Shown: positions 21,875-30,152 of the stretch, in pieces
Layout of the letters: each line of letters begins with the position of its first letter
Numbering within the stretch: position 1 is the stretch's first letter
Assembly: GCA_003158475.1 (NCBI GenBank)
Contig: PMJR01000044.1
Coordinates: forward strand, 1-33,774
Length of the DNA stretch: 33,774 bases
Direction of reading: 5' to 3'
DNA from: Ignavibacteriota bacterium
Lineage (GTDB): Bacteria > Bacteroidota > Ignavibacteria > UBA10030 > UBA6906
Position numbers and translations under genes: made by a program
The notes under the pieces: model-generated
Database searches by the model: none
The model's input: only the letters and a program-made list of their open reading frames with translations
What the model was told of the DNA's origin: nothing

Positions 21875-23185
21875 GTGAAAGCACTTCAGTTCTCATTCAT
21901 CGCGGTCTTCCTCCTCCCGCACGGGATGCTCGCACAGGATTCGAGCGAAACGCTGAGCTATCATTTCCAGTTCACGGGAATACAGCAGTCGCATCCGGCC
22001 TTCAGCGCAAAGTACACGGGGCGCAACAGCCTCCTCCCGACCGGCGAGAACCTTCTCTCGATCACATCAACCCTCTACATCGGCAGCCGTCTCTGGCATG
22101 GGGGGGAGATCTACTGCGATCCGGAGCTGGCCGGGGGGAGCGGGTTCAGCTCCACCACGGGGGTCGCGGGATTTCCGAACGGCGAGATCTACCGGGTGGA
22201 CAATCCCACCCCAAAACTCTTTATCGCACGACTCCTCCTGCGTCAGCATTTTGCTCTGGGCGATGAAATGGAAGTGATCGATCCGGACCAGAACCGGATC
22301 GCGGGTCGTCTCCCGAAGGCCAGGCTGACGGTGACGGTCGGGAAGTTCAGCCTCACGGACGTTTTCGATGACAACGCATATTCGCACGATGCGCGGACGC
22401 AATTCCTCAACTGGGCGCTCTGGTCCGGCGCCGCCTGGGACTACGCCGCAGACACTCGGGGGTACGACTGGGGGATACTCGCCGAACTCCACCTCCCCTC
22501 GTGGATTGTCAACTTCGCCGCGGTCATGGTCCCCACCTACGCCAACGGGCCGTACTTCGATCACGCCATCTCGAGAGCCTACAGTCTCAACCTGGAAGCG
22601 GTAAAATCGTACTCCGTTTCGGGACTCGACGGGAGACTGCACCTGGTATTTTTTCTCAACCATGCCGCAATGGGGAACTACCGGACTGCCATCGACCAGT
22701 CACGCCTCCTGGGTACGCCACCGGACATCGATCGTACAAACAGCTATTGCTCGAAGTATGGATTCGTCATCTCGGCTGAACAGGCACTCGGGGGCTCGGC
22801 GGGCCTGTTCAGCAGGTTGAGCTGGAACGATGGACGGACAGAGACCTGGGCGTTCACGGAAATCGACAGATCATTCCACGCCGGGGTGAGCACACGCGGC
22901 GACGCATGGGGGAGAAAAGACGACAACGCCGGAATCGCGTACGTCGTCAACGCACTTTCCCCCGATCATCGCGATTACCTGGCCCGGGGGGGATACGGAT
23001 TCATCATAGGAGACGGAGCCCTCAACTACGCCCTCGAACAGATCACCGAAGCATATTACAGCGCCAGGGTCTTCCCTTCCTTCTCCCTCACGCTCGACGA
23101 CCAGGTCGTGCTCAATCCCGCCTACAACAGGGACCGGGGGCCCGTCGTCAACGTCCTCTCTCTCCGGGGGCACGTGGAGTTCTGA
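21875..23185 (+). CDS. OprB-like carbohydrate-selective porin
   Basis: 436 aa from GTG 21875. Signal peptide ends near HGMLAQ (residue 21). OprB-family signs: the early HFQFTGIQQSHPAFSAKYTG strand, DPELAGGSGFSSTTGVAGFPNGE, the conserved TVGKFSLTDVFDDNAYSHDARTQFLNWAL core (residues 150-180) and the terminal VLNPAYNRDRGPVVNVLSLRGHVEF, where NPAYNxDRGPV is typical and the last residue is Phe. Such porins admit sugars or other small hydrophilic compounds through the outer membrane. The GTG start is backed by a GGGGTGA ribosome site. No sugar transporter is adjacent. Confidence 0.88.
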   Translation: MKALQFSFIAVFLLPHGMLAQDSSETLSYHFQFTGIQQSHPAFSAKYTGRNSLLPTGENLLSITSTLYIGSRLWHGGEIYCDPELAGGSGFSSTTGVAGFPNGEIYRVDNPTPKLFIARLLLRQHFALGDEMEVIDPDQNRIAGRLPKARLTVTVGKFSLTDVFDDNAYSHDARTQFLNWALWSGAAWDYAADTRGYDWGILAELHLPSWIVNFAAVMVPTYANGPYFDHAISRAYSLNLEAVKSYSVSGLDGRLHLVFFLNHAAMGNYRTAIDQSRLLGTPPDIDRTNSYCSKYGFVISAEQALGGSAGLFSRLSWNDGRTETWAFTEIDRSFHAGVSTRGDAWGRKDDNAGIAYVVNALSPDHRDYLARGGYGFIIGDGALNYALEQITEAYYSARVFPSFSLTLDDQVVLNPAYNRDRGPVVNVLSLRGHVEF

Positions 23186-23280
23186 GCATCGTTTGTAGAA
23201 TCTGCAATCACACACATCGCACACACCACGAATTACCCCACTTCCGGCGCACATCCGTGGTTCCGGAGAGGCTCCTCAAT

Positions 23281-23296
23281 TGGCACTTCCTTTGCA
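23281..23296 (+). promoter_or_regulatory. Sigma54 (RpoN) promoter for the response-regulator gene
   Basis: TGGCAC (23281-23286), five bases, TTGCA (23292-23296), with the canonical GG-N10-GC spacing (GG at 23282-23283, GC at 23294-23295) and a T before the -24 element. Predicted start near 23307, 58 bases before ATG 23365. No bacterial enhancer-binding protein (AAA+ activator) is encoded in the window. Confidence 0.75.
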
Positions 23297-23364
23297 CTCT
23301 TTCCAGGGAAATCGGATGCACCCAAGGTGGGGGACGTCGGATCACCAATAGCCGGGGAAGCGCC

Positions 23365-23826
23365 ATGACCATACTACTCGTTGATGACGAACTCGAATAC
23401 AGACTGCTCATTCGCACCGTGCTGATGAGCAGGGGACACGAAGTCATCGTCGCCGAAAACGGTCAGGATGCGCTCGACAGGATACAAGGTCTGAGACCGG
23501 ACCTCATCATAACGGATATCTACATGCCCGTCATGGACGGCATCAAGATGAGCCGAGCGCTGAGGGAATTGGCCGATTTCGAGAAGGTGCCGATACTCTA
23601 TCTTTCGGGGTACGACGACCAGCATACACTCGACGCCGTGAAGGATCCCCGTTTCGAGGGTTTTCTCAGGAAAGGGACACCCCTGGCGGAGCTTGTCCAG
23701 TGGATAGAATACCTCACGACTCCGCCGGAGATGCGCCCCAGCCCGATCCCGAAAGGGACGCAAACGGGAATGAACCTCCGACCGAGGGATGGGAGCAGGA
23801 CGTTTACGAACAGTCCGATATTGTAG
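23365..23826 (+). CDS. Single-domain response regulator (CheY-like) with short tail
   Basis: 153 aa. Residues 1-118 are a receiver domain: acidic D7/D8 (LLVDDE), phospho-acceptor D51 (IITDIYMPVMDG), S81 (YLSGYDD) and K103 (LRKGTP). A polar tail of 35 residues (120-153, rich in Pro, Thr and Arg) has no recognised output domain, so it probably signals by protein contact. The start at 23365 matches the receiver beginning, with GGGGAAG upstream; the reading frame continues upstream but without coding character. A sigma54 promoter precedes it. It converges on the NarL-type regulator of the neighbouring two-component pair, 45 bp away. Confidence 0.92.
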   Translation: MTILLVDDELEYRLLIRTVLMSRGHEVIVAENGQDALDRIQGLRPDLIITDIYMPVMDGIKMSRALRELADFEKVPILYLSGYDDQHTLDAVKDPRFEGFLRKGTPLAELVQWIEYLTTPPEMRPSPIPKGTQTGMNLRPRDGSRTFTNSPIL

Positions 23827-23871
23827 GTCGATGGTACAGGCGGGTGTCGTTGTCAGGCACAATGCAAGATC

Positions 23872-24543
23872 TTAACGCGGCAGGATGACGATCCCGTTTT
23901 TGATGGCATATGTCACGAGACTTGCAGTATCGTGCAGGCCGAGCTTCTTCATGATGTTGTTCGTATGCGTGTCGACGGTGCGGACGCTGATGTAGAGCCC
24001 GTCGGCGATATGCTGGTGAGTCTCCCCTTCGGCGATACGCTGAAGCACCTCCCTCTCGCGCGATGTGAGAGCGCTCCCCCCGGGAGCAACCTTCCCGCTG
24101 TCTGATGCACCCATTGCGCCCGCCCCCCCGTCGCCGAACTTCCCGGAAAGAGAAGGGCTGAAAAAGGCACCGCCCGAGTGGACTGTCCGAATGGCCGTGT
24201 AGAGCTCTTCAGGAGAGGTATTTTTCAGCACGTAGCCATTGGCACCGCTCCGGACGACCTGGTTCACGTACTCGACATTGTCATGGGCGGAGAGTATGAG
24301 AACTTTCATCCCCGGGGCGTCCCGCTTCAACCGGTCAGTTGCCTCCAGCCCGTTCAGGACAGGCATGCTGATATCCATGAGGACGACGTCCGGATGAAGA
24401 CGGAGCGCCATGTCCACAGCCGTTCTGCCGTCCTCCGCTTGACCGACCACTTCGAAGTTCGGATTGAGAGAGAGGAGGGAAGCCAGACTGCTGCGGAGAA
24501 TGGTGTGGTCGTCCGCGATCAAGACGGTAATTGTGTCGCTCAT
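23872..24543 (-). CDS. NarL/FixJ-family response regulator
   Basis: 223 aa. Receiver domain 1-120 with acidic LIADDH, D57 (VVLMDISMP), S/T in ILSAHD and K in YVLKNTSPEEL. A Gly/Ser-rich linker (about 135-160) leads to a LuxR-type HTH, LTSREREVLQRIAEG then ISVRTVDTHTNNIMKKLGL. It should bind DNA on phosphorylation. The start at 24543 (MSDTITVLIADDH) has GAAGAG upstream and lies seven bases after the hybrid kinase stop, so it is cotranscribed with it and is its likely partner. Confidence 0.95.
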   Translation of the reverse strand: MSDTITVLIADDHTILRSSLASLLSLNPNFEVVGQAEDGRTAVDMALRLHPDVVLMDISMPVLNGLEATDRLKRDAPGMKVLILSAHDNVEYVNQVVRSGANGYVLKNTSPEELYTAIRTVHSGGAFFSPSLSGKFGDGGAGAMGASDSGKVAPGGSALTSREREVLQRIAEGETHQHIADGLYISVRTVDTHTNNIMKKLGLHDTASLVTYAIKNGIVILPR

Positions 24544-24550
24544 GGTCTCT

Positions 24551-27226
24551 TCAGTCCGACGCCTCCGCTCCATCGATCACTTTTCTGACGACGGCGAGCA
24601 CCTCCCCCAGCCCGTACGGCTTGGAGACAAGCGCCCGTACACCCCGTCTTATCAATTCGGATCTCGCATGCGGCTCAAAGAAACCACTCGCCACAATCAC
24701 CTTGACGGAGGGGTTCAGCGACTGGAGCGACCTGAAGAGAGCGCCGCCGTCGACTTTAGGGAGGCCGAAATCGGTGAGCACAACTGCGATCTCATTCATG
24801 TGTTCCCTGTATGCGGCGATCCCTTCCATCCCGTCCGCCGCACGGAACACGCGGTATCCGTTGTCACGAAATGCGGACTCGAGCAATTCCAGGAGGGTCA
24901 CTTCGTCCTCGACGATCAGCACACCCTCCCCCTTCCCCACCGCCGGCTCTTCCCCTTCAGGGCGGCGTTCCTCACCGGGAGCTGCGCCCCCGCTGAGAGG
25001 GAAATAGAGCCTGAAGACAGTCCCCTCCCCGAGCCGGGAGTCCACATCGACAAACCCGCCATGAGCCTTGACAACGCCGTAGACAAGGGACAATCCCAAC
25101 CCGGTCCCCCGCCCGAGCTCCTTCGTCGTGTAGAACGGCTCGAATATCCGCTGGACTGTGGCGTCGGTCATGCCCGTTCCCTGATCGGCGACGCTGATTT
25201 CGACGTAGCGCACAGACGGGTCGGCCCCCTCCCGGGCGGAGAGGACGGCGCCGTCGACGACGAGCGTCCGGATCCTGAGTTTTCCGCCTGTGACGCGACC
25301 TTCCCGTTTTTCCATCATGGCGTCGCGCGCGTTGATGCAGAGATTGAGGAGCGCCTGGTGGAGCTGCGTATTGTCCATCGAGATGATCGGAATTCCCTCC
25401 TCCAGATCGAGGACAATTTCGATCGTCCTGGGGAATGTCTCCTGTATCATGCGGGAAAGATCCAGTATCGCCTTGTTGACATCGACCGATTCCGGATGCA
25501 CTTCCGTTTTTCGCGCGAACGTCAATATCTGCCTCACGAGCCCGGCCCCGCGCTGTATCGCACTGTTGATGGAGCGGATGCTCTGCTCAAACGCGGTGTT
25601 CTCATTCCTGCGGATTTCCAGGAGGGAGACGTGACCGAGTATGATCCCCAGTATATTGTTGAAATCGTGGGCGACACCCCCCGCAAGCGTCCCGAGCGAT
25701 TCCAGGGTTTCCAGTTCACGAATATGGAGCTCCATCTGCTTCCGCTCGGTGATGTCTTCCTTCACCGCGAGGTAATGCGTCACGACACCGTTCGGGTCCT
25801 TGATGGGGGCTATGGATGCCGACTCCCAGTACAGCTCTCCGTTTTTCTTCCTGTTGTGGAATTCCCCCCTCCACTCTCCTCCCGATTTGATGGTCTCCCA
25901 GAGCTGACGGTATTCCTCCGGAGGAGTCACGCCCGATTTCAGTATGCGGGGATTCTTACCGATTGTTTCTTCGATCGAGTAGCCCGTCAGCCGGGCATAT
26001 TTCGGGTTGACATATTCGATGTTCCCCTCCAGGTCGGTGATGACGATCGACGAGGCGCTCTGCTCGACCGCACGCGAGAGCTGGCGGAGTTGCGTCTGGT
26101 CTTTTTTCCAGCCCGTGATGTCGGTGATCATCGTGAGTCTCAGCGGAGATCCTCCCCCGGCGTCAGGAATCAGCGCGGTCGAGACCCTGACATCGACAAG
26201 CACGCCGTCCTTTCTCGACAGGACAGTCTCCCACTCCCCAAGCCGCCCGCCGGGGGGCATCTTCTCAGCCGAATCATGGAATTCTTCCGTTGCATGGGGG
26301 GGGACAAGCGGACACGGTGTTCCGAGGATCTCCTGGGCCGTCCAGCCGAGTATCTTCTCCGCTGCCGGGTTCCACACGCGGACCAGTTGATCTTTGTCGA
26401 TCGCGACAAGCGCAACGGGAAGCGCGTCGACGAGTAACTGCAGCGCCGAGTTGCTCAATTCCAGCGCTCTCTCAGCCCTCTTGCGGTCGGATATATCCCG
26501 TGTGATGTTGAGGAGGCACTCCTGGCCGTCAAGCGTGAGCGTCTTCGCAGACATCAGGCCGGTGATGACCGACCCGTCTTTGCGCCGGAACTGCGCCTCC
26601 AACCCGATCACTTCTCCGTTCACTTTCAGGCCTTCGAGAAGCCTCCGACGGTCCTCGTCATTTACCCAGATATTCAAATCATGGGTCATGGAAGATCTGC
26701 CCATGACATCTTCGGACGTATACCCGGTGGTTCTCGTAAACCCTTCATTCACCGCAAAATAGACGCCGTCAGACACCCGGTTGATGTTGACGGAGTCGGG
26801 ACTTATGTGAAACGCCTTCGAATACTTTTCCTCCGAATCCCTGAGCGCGCAATTGGCGTCGTGGAGCCGGAATGCCATCGTTATCGAAGCAAACAGAACC
26901 TCTTCTCCGGAGTTCTTCAGCACATACCCGTAGTTCGTGATCCTCCATGTCCGTGCGACCATCTCCTTCTCGCTGTGAGAGGTTAGAAATATGACCGGGA
27001 CATCCCGGATTTTGAGGATCTCACGCGCCGTATCGGCACCGTCCATCCCTTTCCCGAGATCGATATCCATCAACACGAGATCGACCGGGGGTGCTTCCTC
27101 CCGCACAGCGGCGATTGCCTTCTCCGGCGTCAGCGCACGGACGACTTCATACCCCGCCCCCTTCAGCAGGAGCGACTGGTTCAAGCTTATGACCGCGTCA
27201 TCCTCGACGAGGAGTATTTTCTTCAC
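24551..27226 (-). CDS. Hybrid sensor histidine kinase: REC-PAS-PAS-PAS-HisKA-HATPase-REC
   Basis: 891 aa, cytoplasmic (no signal peptide or membrane segment). N-terminal receiver 1-120 (D54 in LVLMDIDLG). Three PAS domains at about 130-250, 258-375 and 385-495, each ending in a PAC-like D-I-T/S-x-R/W-K piece. HisKA has phospho-accepting H520 (GGVAHDFNN). HATPase has N-box N632 region (LNLCINARDAM), DQGTGM and GRGTGLGLS. The C-terminal receiver has D819 (VVLTDFGLP). The GTG start at 27226 is chosen for GAGGAGG five bases upstream and because the receiver begins there. An N-terminal receiver on a soluble kinase suggests input from another phosphorelay. Followed at seven bases by the NarL-type regulator. 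Confidence 0.93.
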   Translation of the reverse strand: MKKILLVEDDAVISLNQSLLLKGAGYEVVRALTPEKAIAAVREEAPPVDLVLMDIDLGKGMDGADTAREILKIRDVPVIFLTSHSEKEMVARTWRITNYGYVLKNSGEEVLFASITMAFRLHDANCALRDSEEKYSKAFHISPDSVNINRVSDGVYFAVNEGFTRTTGYTSEDVMGRSSMTHDLNIWVNDEDRRRLLEGLKVNGEVIGLEAQFRRKDGSVITGLMSAKTLTLDGQECLLNITRDISDRKRAERALELSNSALQLLVDALPVALVAIDKDQLVRVWNPAAEKILGWTAQEILGTPCPLVPPHATEEFHDSAEKMPPGGRLGEWETVLSRKDGVLVDVRVSTALIPDAGGGSPLRLTMITDITGWKKDQTQLRQLSRAVEQSASSIVITDLEGNIEYVNPKYARLTGYSIEETIGKNPRILKSGVTPPEEYRQLWETIKSGGEWRGEFHNRKKNGELYWESASIAPIKDPNGVVTHYLAVKEDITERKQMELHIRELETLESLGTLAGGVAHDFNNILGIILGHVSLLEIRRNENTAFEQSIRSINSAIQRGAGLVRQILTFARKTEVHPESVDVNKAILDLSRMIQETFPRTIEIVLDLEEGIPIISMDNTQLHQALLNLCINARDAMMEKREGRVTGGKLRIRTLVVDGAVLSAREGADPSVRYVEISVADQGTGMTDATVQRIFEPFYTTKELGRGTGLGLSLVYGVVKAHGGFVDVDSRLGEGTVFRLYFPLSGGAAPGEERRPEGEEPAVGKGEGVLIVEDEVTLLELLESAFRDNGYRVFRAADGMEGIAAYREHMNEIAVVLTDFGLPKVDGGALFRSLQSLNPSVKVIVASGFFEPHARSELIRRGVRALVSKPYGLGEVLAVVRKVIDGAEASD

Positions 27227-27417
27227 AACAGCCTCCTCACCCCAATTTATCCCCCGCAATCTCCGGAACGCGCCGGAATTGTCGTCGCGTGTCCCTGCAG
27301 TGCGGGCAACGAAAATCAAGAGTCGACATTAAATATGTGCATTTGATGGGTCCGAAACAAGTTCAGGAGGGATTGATATCGTGACACGAATGGGGGCGAT
27401 CCCCATCGAGGAACGGA

Positions 27418-27452
27418 AGAAAAACATCGACGGGGTCACCCCGGTGACACCC
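27418..27452 (-). terminator. Candidate rho-independent terminator after msrAB
   Basis: On the minus strand, just past the TAG at 27459-27457, GGG-T-GTCAC pairs with GTGACCCC (eight pairs, one bulged T, loop CGGG), followed after a few bases by a run of five T. A second small hairpin, ATGGGG/CCCCAT, lies at 27390-27406. The U-run is rather far from the stem, so the call is moderate. Confidence 0.45.
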
Positions 27453-27456
27453 TCCC

Positions 27457-28584
27457 CTACTTGAACAGCCAGCGGAAGTTCCCATACCCCTCCTTCTGAA
27501 GATCCTCCGCCGGTATGAACCTCATCGCCGCGGAGTTCATGCAGTACCGGAGGCCCGTCGGCCGGGGGCCGTCATAGAACACATGACCCAGATGGGAGTC
27601 GCCGTACCGGCTTCTGACCTCCACCCTCTCTTCCATCAGCGAACGGTCCACCTTCTTCACGAGTGTGCGAGGATCGATCGGCTTCGTAAAACTCGGCCAG
27701 CCCGTCCCTGAATTGAATTTGTCCGTCGAGCTGAACAGGGGCTCCCCCGAGACGACGTCGACATACATCCCCGGCCTGTTATTCTCATCGTACTCGTTGT
27801 CGAACGGCCTCTCGGTCCCTTCACGCTGTGTCACCTGGAAACGGAGGGGCGTGAGCTTCCTTTTCAATTCCTCTTCCGGCGGCTTGCTGAAGTCCGTCCA
27901 GGCGATCTTCCCCCATGTCTTCTCTATGTATGAATCCCTCCCGGAGCCGGCCCGGTAGGCGTGGTACTGTCCGGCATTGGTCTTGCAGTAGTGCTGGTGA
28001 TGGTCCTCCGCCGGGTAGAATGATTCAAACCGGACGATCCTCGTCACGATAGGCCCCCCGAACACGCCCGACCTCTCCAGAAACTGCTTGGTCCCTTCAG
28101 CGACGATCCTCTGCGCACCCGTATGGTAAAATATCGCCGAGACATACTGGGAGCCCCTGTCATAGAATGACCCGCCGTCATCAGTCGGGTCGAACTCCCT
28201 CCAGTAGACATCCAGTATCTCGGAATAGGAGATGACCCGGGGATCGAATGTCACCTGCACGGTCTCCAGGTGACCGGTGGCACCTGTCGATACCTGTTCA
28301 TATGTCGGGTTGCGGACACTCCCCCCCGAATAACCGGAGACCACATTCCTGACCCCGTCGAGATCTTCAAAGGGCGCGTCTATGCACCAGAAGCAGCCCC
28401 CGGCAAACGTCGCGGTCTCCAGCCCGTCCCCGCCTGAAAGAGCGGCGCCCGCCACACCTTCAGCCTGACCGGCTACGCCGGCGGGCGGGGAGGCCTTTGT
28501 CTCTCCCCCGCTCCCCTTCTCCCTCATGCATCCCGGAAGAGAAAGCAGACAGGAGAAGCAGAACACAATGGCCGACCTGATCAT
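27457..28584 (-). CDS. msrAB: Lipoprotein fusion of methionine sulfoxide reductases A and B
   Basis: 375 aa. Lipobox SLPGC puts a lipid on C19. MsrA domain about 56-210 has the catalytic GCFWC (C64; C67 next) and the [16 protein letters not shown] substrate site; MsrB domain about 235-370 has [22 protein letters not shown] and catalytic C348 in [11 protein letters not shown]. Zinc CxxC pairs of many MsrB proteins are absent. It reduces both stereoisomers of methionine sulfoxide in envelope proteins. The start at 28584 fits the lipoprotein signal and a GGGAG ribosome site; a longer upstream reading frame (to 29025) covers intergenic sequence and the next gene and is not real. No dedicated electron donor is adjacent. 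Confidence 0.95.
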   Translation of the reverse strand: MIRSAIVFCFSCLLSLPGCMREKGSGGETKASPPAGVAGQAEGVAGAALSGGDGLETATFAGGCFWCIDAPFEDLDGVRNVVSGYSGGSVRNPTYEQVSTGATGHLETVQVTFDPRVISYSEILDVYWREFDPTDDGGSFYDRGSQYVSAIFYHTGAQRIVAEGTKQFLERSGVFGGPIVTRIVRFESFYPAEDHHQHYCKTNAGQYHAYRAGSGRDSYIEKTWGKIAWTDFSKPPEEELKRKLTPLRFQVTQREGTERPFDNEYDENNRPGMYVDVVSGEPLFSSTDKFNSGTGWPSFTKPIDPRTLVKKVDRSLMEERVEVRSRYGDSHLGHVFYDGPRPTGLRYCMNSAAMRFIPAEDLQKEGYGNFRWLFK

Positions 28585-28689
28585 GAGATACTCCCGCAAA
28601 TGAGTAGGATGCGATACCGTAGATCTAGAACGTCCCGCAGTATCATGGAGGTTCCGCAAACACGACCGGGGAGAATTGTGGCGGGCGGT

Positions 28690-28860
28690 GCTTTGGGGCA
28701 GGGTTAGGTGCGTTTGTAGAAAATGAGGCCAAGGAACCCCGGCCGGAGGGGACTTTATCGCCTGGCTCTGGAAAGGAAGGCCGGAGCCGGACTGGGGGTA
28801 AATCGGGATCAAGGTACCGCCAAAGAGCGGCGGGACTGCAAAGAGCGAAGCCTTGCATCG
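28690..28860. other. Hairpin-rich, G+C-rich intergenic stretch; possible structured RNA or dispersed repeat
   Basis: The 283-bp gap between 28585 and 28867 holds no credible gene. On the plus strand it contains GGCTCTGG/CCGGAGCC (one G-T pair), CCGC/GCGG around CAAAGA, TGCAA/TTGCA and the palindrome CCGGCCGG. CAAAGAGCG occurs twice (28821-28829, 28839-28847). It lies between the stop of the 158-aa gene and the msrAB start, so it would be in the msrAB leader or a separate RNA. I cannot assign a family. Confidence 0.35.
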
Positions 28861-28867
28861 TCGAACG

Positions 28868-29344
28868 TTACTTCTTCTCCAGGTCCAGGGTGTTGACGGG
28901 CAAGTCCCAGTGGGCGAGGAGAATCTCGAACCGCCGCTGCTCTTCCTTTTTGAATGTCTCCTGGTCCGGGTAGAGTTCCTTGTTGAGTGGCTCCGAATCG
29001 AAGTCCGAGAATGCGATCGTGGCATTCCTGAACACGATCGTCACCCTGTAATCCCACCGTCCCTCCTCTGTATTGTGGAACCGGGGGGTCACAGCCGTGA
29101 CCTGAAGTATCCGACCCATGTCGATCTGCTTCTTGAGCACCGGATAGTGGTTCTTTTTAAAGAGCCGTATGAACTCGTCAGCAAACCCCCATTTCGCCTT
29201 GTAGTAATATTCTATGACGGCGGGCTTGTCTTCCGATTTGGCCTGATTTCCCTGGGCACGCGCATCCATTGTAAACCCTCCGAGGATCGTTGTGCTAAGA
29301 AGCAGTAAAAAGAGAGCGCGGGGAGAGAATGGTCCGGGTGGCAT
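28868..29344 (-). CDS. Secreted protein of unknown function
   Basis: 158 aa with a signal peptide ending near DARAQ (residue 31). The mature domain is alpha/beta with [28 protein letters not shown], a central [11 protein letters not shown] strand and a charged helix ending [15 protein letters not shown]. The shape (a small two-layer domain with a conserved-looking W-G-x-x-x-E-F) is reminiscent of dimeric ferredoxin-like barrels, but no family is recognised. AGGAG seven bases before ATG 29344. It lies 36 bp after 29381-29833 on the same strand and may share its transcript. Confidence 0.75.
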   Translation of the reverse strand: MPPGPFSPRALFLLLLSTTILGGFTMDARAQGNQAKSEDKPAVIEYYYKAKWGFADEFIRLFKKNHYPVLKKQIDMGRILQVTAVTPRFHNTEEGRWDYRVTIVFRNATIAFSDFDSEPLNKELYPDQETFKKEEQRRFEILLAHWDLPVNTLDLEKK

Positions 29345-29380
29345 GGGGGGTCTCCTGTTGTGAGAGAAAGGTGAATCAGG

Positions 29381-29833
29381 TTAATGCAGCTGTGCTCCCC
29401 GGGATTTACAAGGAGGTGGGATTTCCGACCAGTCGGATGCGTCGAACGTCTCCTCTCCCGTTCTGAGAAGCTGCCCGAATTTTCTCACCGTCCCGGGTGA
29501 AAGGACATAGTTGATTTCCGGCGCTTCCCAGGCGTAGATGATCCTGGAGACCATCGCTCCTTCAGCCGTGGACGGATCCCAGACGAACCGTTCCGACCTG
29601 ACAAGCACGGAAGCGACGACTTCGAGATGACACGCCTGAAGCTCATTGCGGAGGACCGCATCGCAGAGCGCCTCAAGGTGCTTCCCGGTCACGACGAAGT
29701 CCGCGGACAGGTCGTCTGTCAGCACATCGTCCGCCTCGTTCCTGACGTCGTGATTTGTTTTTTCCGCCTCGAGGGCCAGAACGGGGGCGGCCAAGCGACC
29801 TTCGAAAAACTCTTTCAGTATCTCCGCATTCAT
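29381..29833 (-). CDS. Cytoplasmic protein of unknown function
   Basis: 150 aa with no signal peptide or membrane segment. It opens with a helix (MNAEILKEFFEGRLAAPVLALEAE), then DDVLTDDLSADFVVTGKHLEALCDAVLRNELQ, a strand pair VVASVLVRSERFVWD, and a polar end. The start at 29833 has GGGAGG six bases upstream; 29 further codons upstream are G+C-rich intergenic sequence. Homology not recognised. The acidic helix plus small beta sheet might be a regulatory or structural domain, but nothing specific can be said. Confidence 0.65.
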   Translation of the reverse strand: MNAEILKEFFEGRLAAPVLALEAEKTNHDVRNEADDVLTDDLSADFVVTGKHLEALCDAVLRNELQACHLEVVASVLVRSERFVWDPSTAEGAMVSRIIYAWEAPEINYVLSPGTVRKFGQLLRTGEETFDASDWSEIPPPCKSRGAQLH

Positions 29834-30152
29834 ATCGTGCCTCCCGCGCGTTGCGATGAACGGGTGTTTGAACCCGGGTGATGCGGACACCGCGAACCAG
29901 GGGAGCGTGGGAGAGTACAATCACAGGAACTCCGGCACAGGAACTCCGGCATAGAAACTCCGGGTGCACCGACCGGGAACGTGGCGCGAAGATGCGGGAG
30001 AGAGGAAGGAGGGATCCAGAGGCAGATTCAGCTTCGTCTGCACCTGCTCCCGAGTCGGTCGGAGTGACGCAGTGTCAGCATAGGAAAGAACCTGACCACT
30101 CTACGACCCAACCTACTCCAAAATCAGGCGAAAGTCAAGGCGTAAAGCGGCC
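29834..30152. other. 319-bp gap with tandem repeat and a weak leftward promoter
   Basis: No credible gene. It contains three tandem 14-bp units at 29922-29963. On the minus strand TTGACT (30138-30133), 17 bases, TAGGTT (30115-30110) could be a weak sigma70 promoter for the 150-aa gene, with a leader of about 270 bases that would include the repeats. Low certainty. Confidence 0.4.
29922..29963. repeat. Three tandem copies of a 14-bp unit
   Basis: Two exact copies of CACAGGAACTCCGG (29922-29935, 29936-29949) and one with two changes, CATAGAAACTCCGG (29950-29963). No spacers, so not CRISPR. It lies 89 bp upstream of the 150-aa gene; copy number may vary between strains. Confidence 0.9.

Noticed and set aside
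22906-23364. N-terminal extension of the response-regulator frame into the porin gene
   Set aside because: The receiver domain begins at 23365 with a ribosome site, and the upstream frame is a shadow of the porin and of the promoter region.
24464-26437. 657-codon open frame on the plus strand opposite the hybrid kinase
   Set aside because: It lies entirely antisense to strong kinase domains, is rich in Arg, His and Pro as expected from high G+C shadow frames, and has no family features.
28585-29025. N-terminal extension of the msrAB reading frame
   Set aside because: The extension runs through intergenic sequence and antisense of the 158-aa gene; the lipoprotein signal at 28584 with its ribosome site is the real start.
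29922-29963. Repeat array as a CRISPR
   Set aside because: Units are 14 bp, directly adjacent without spacers, and no cas gene is present.
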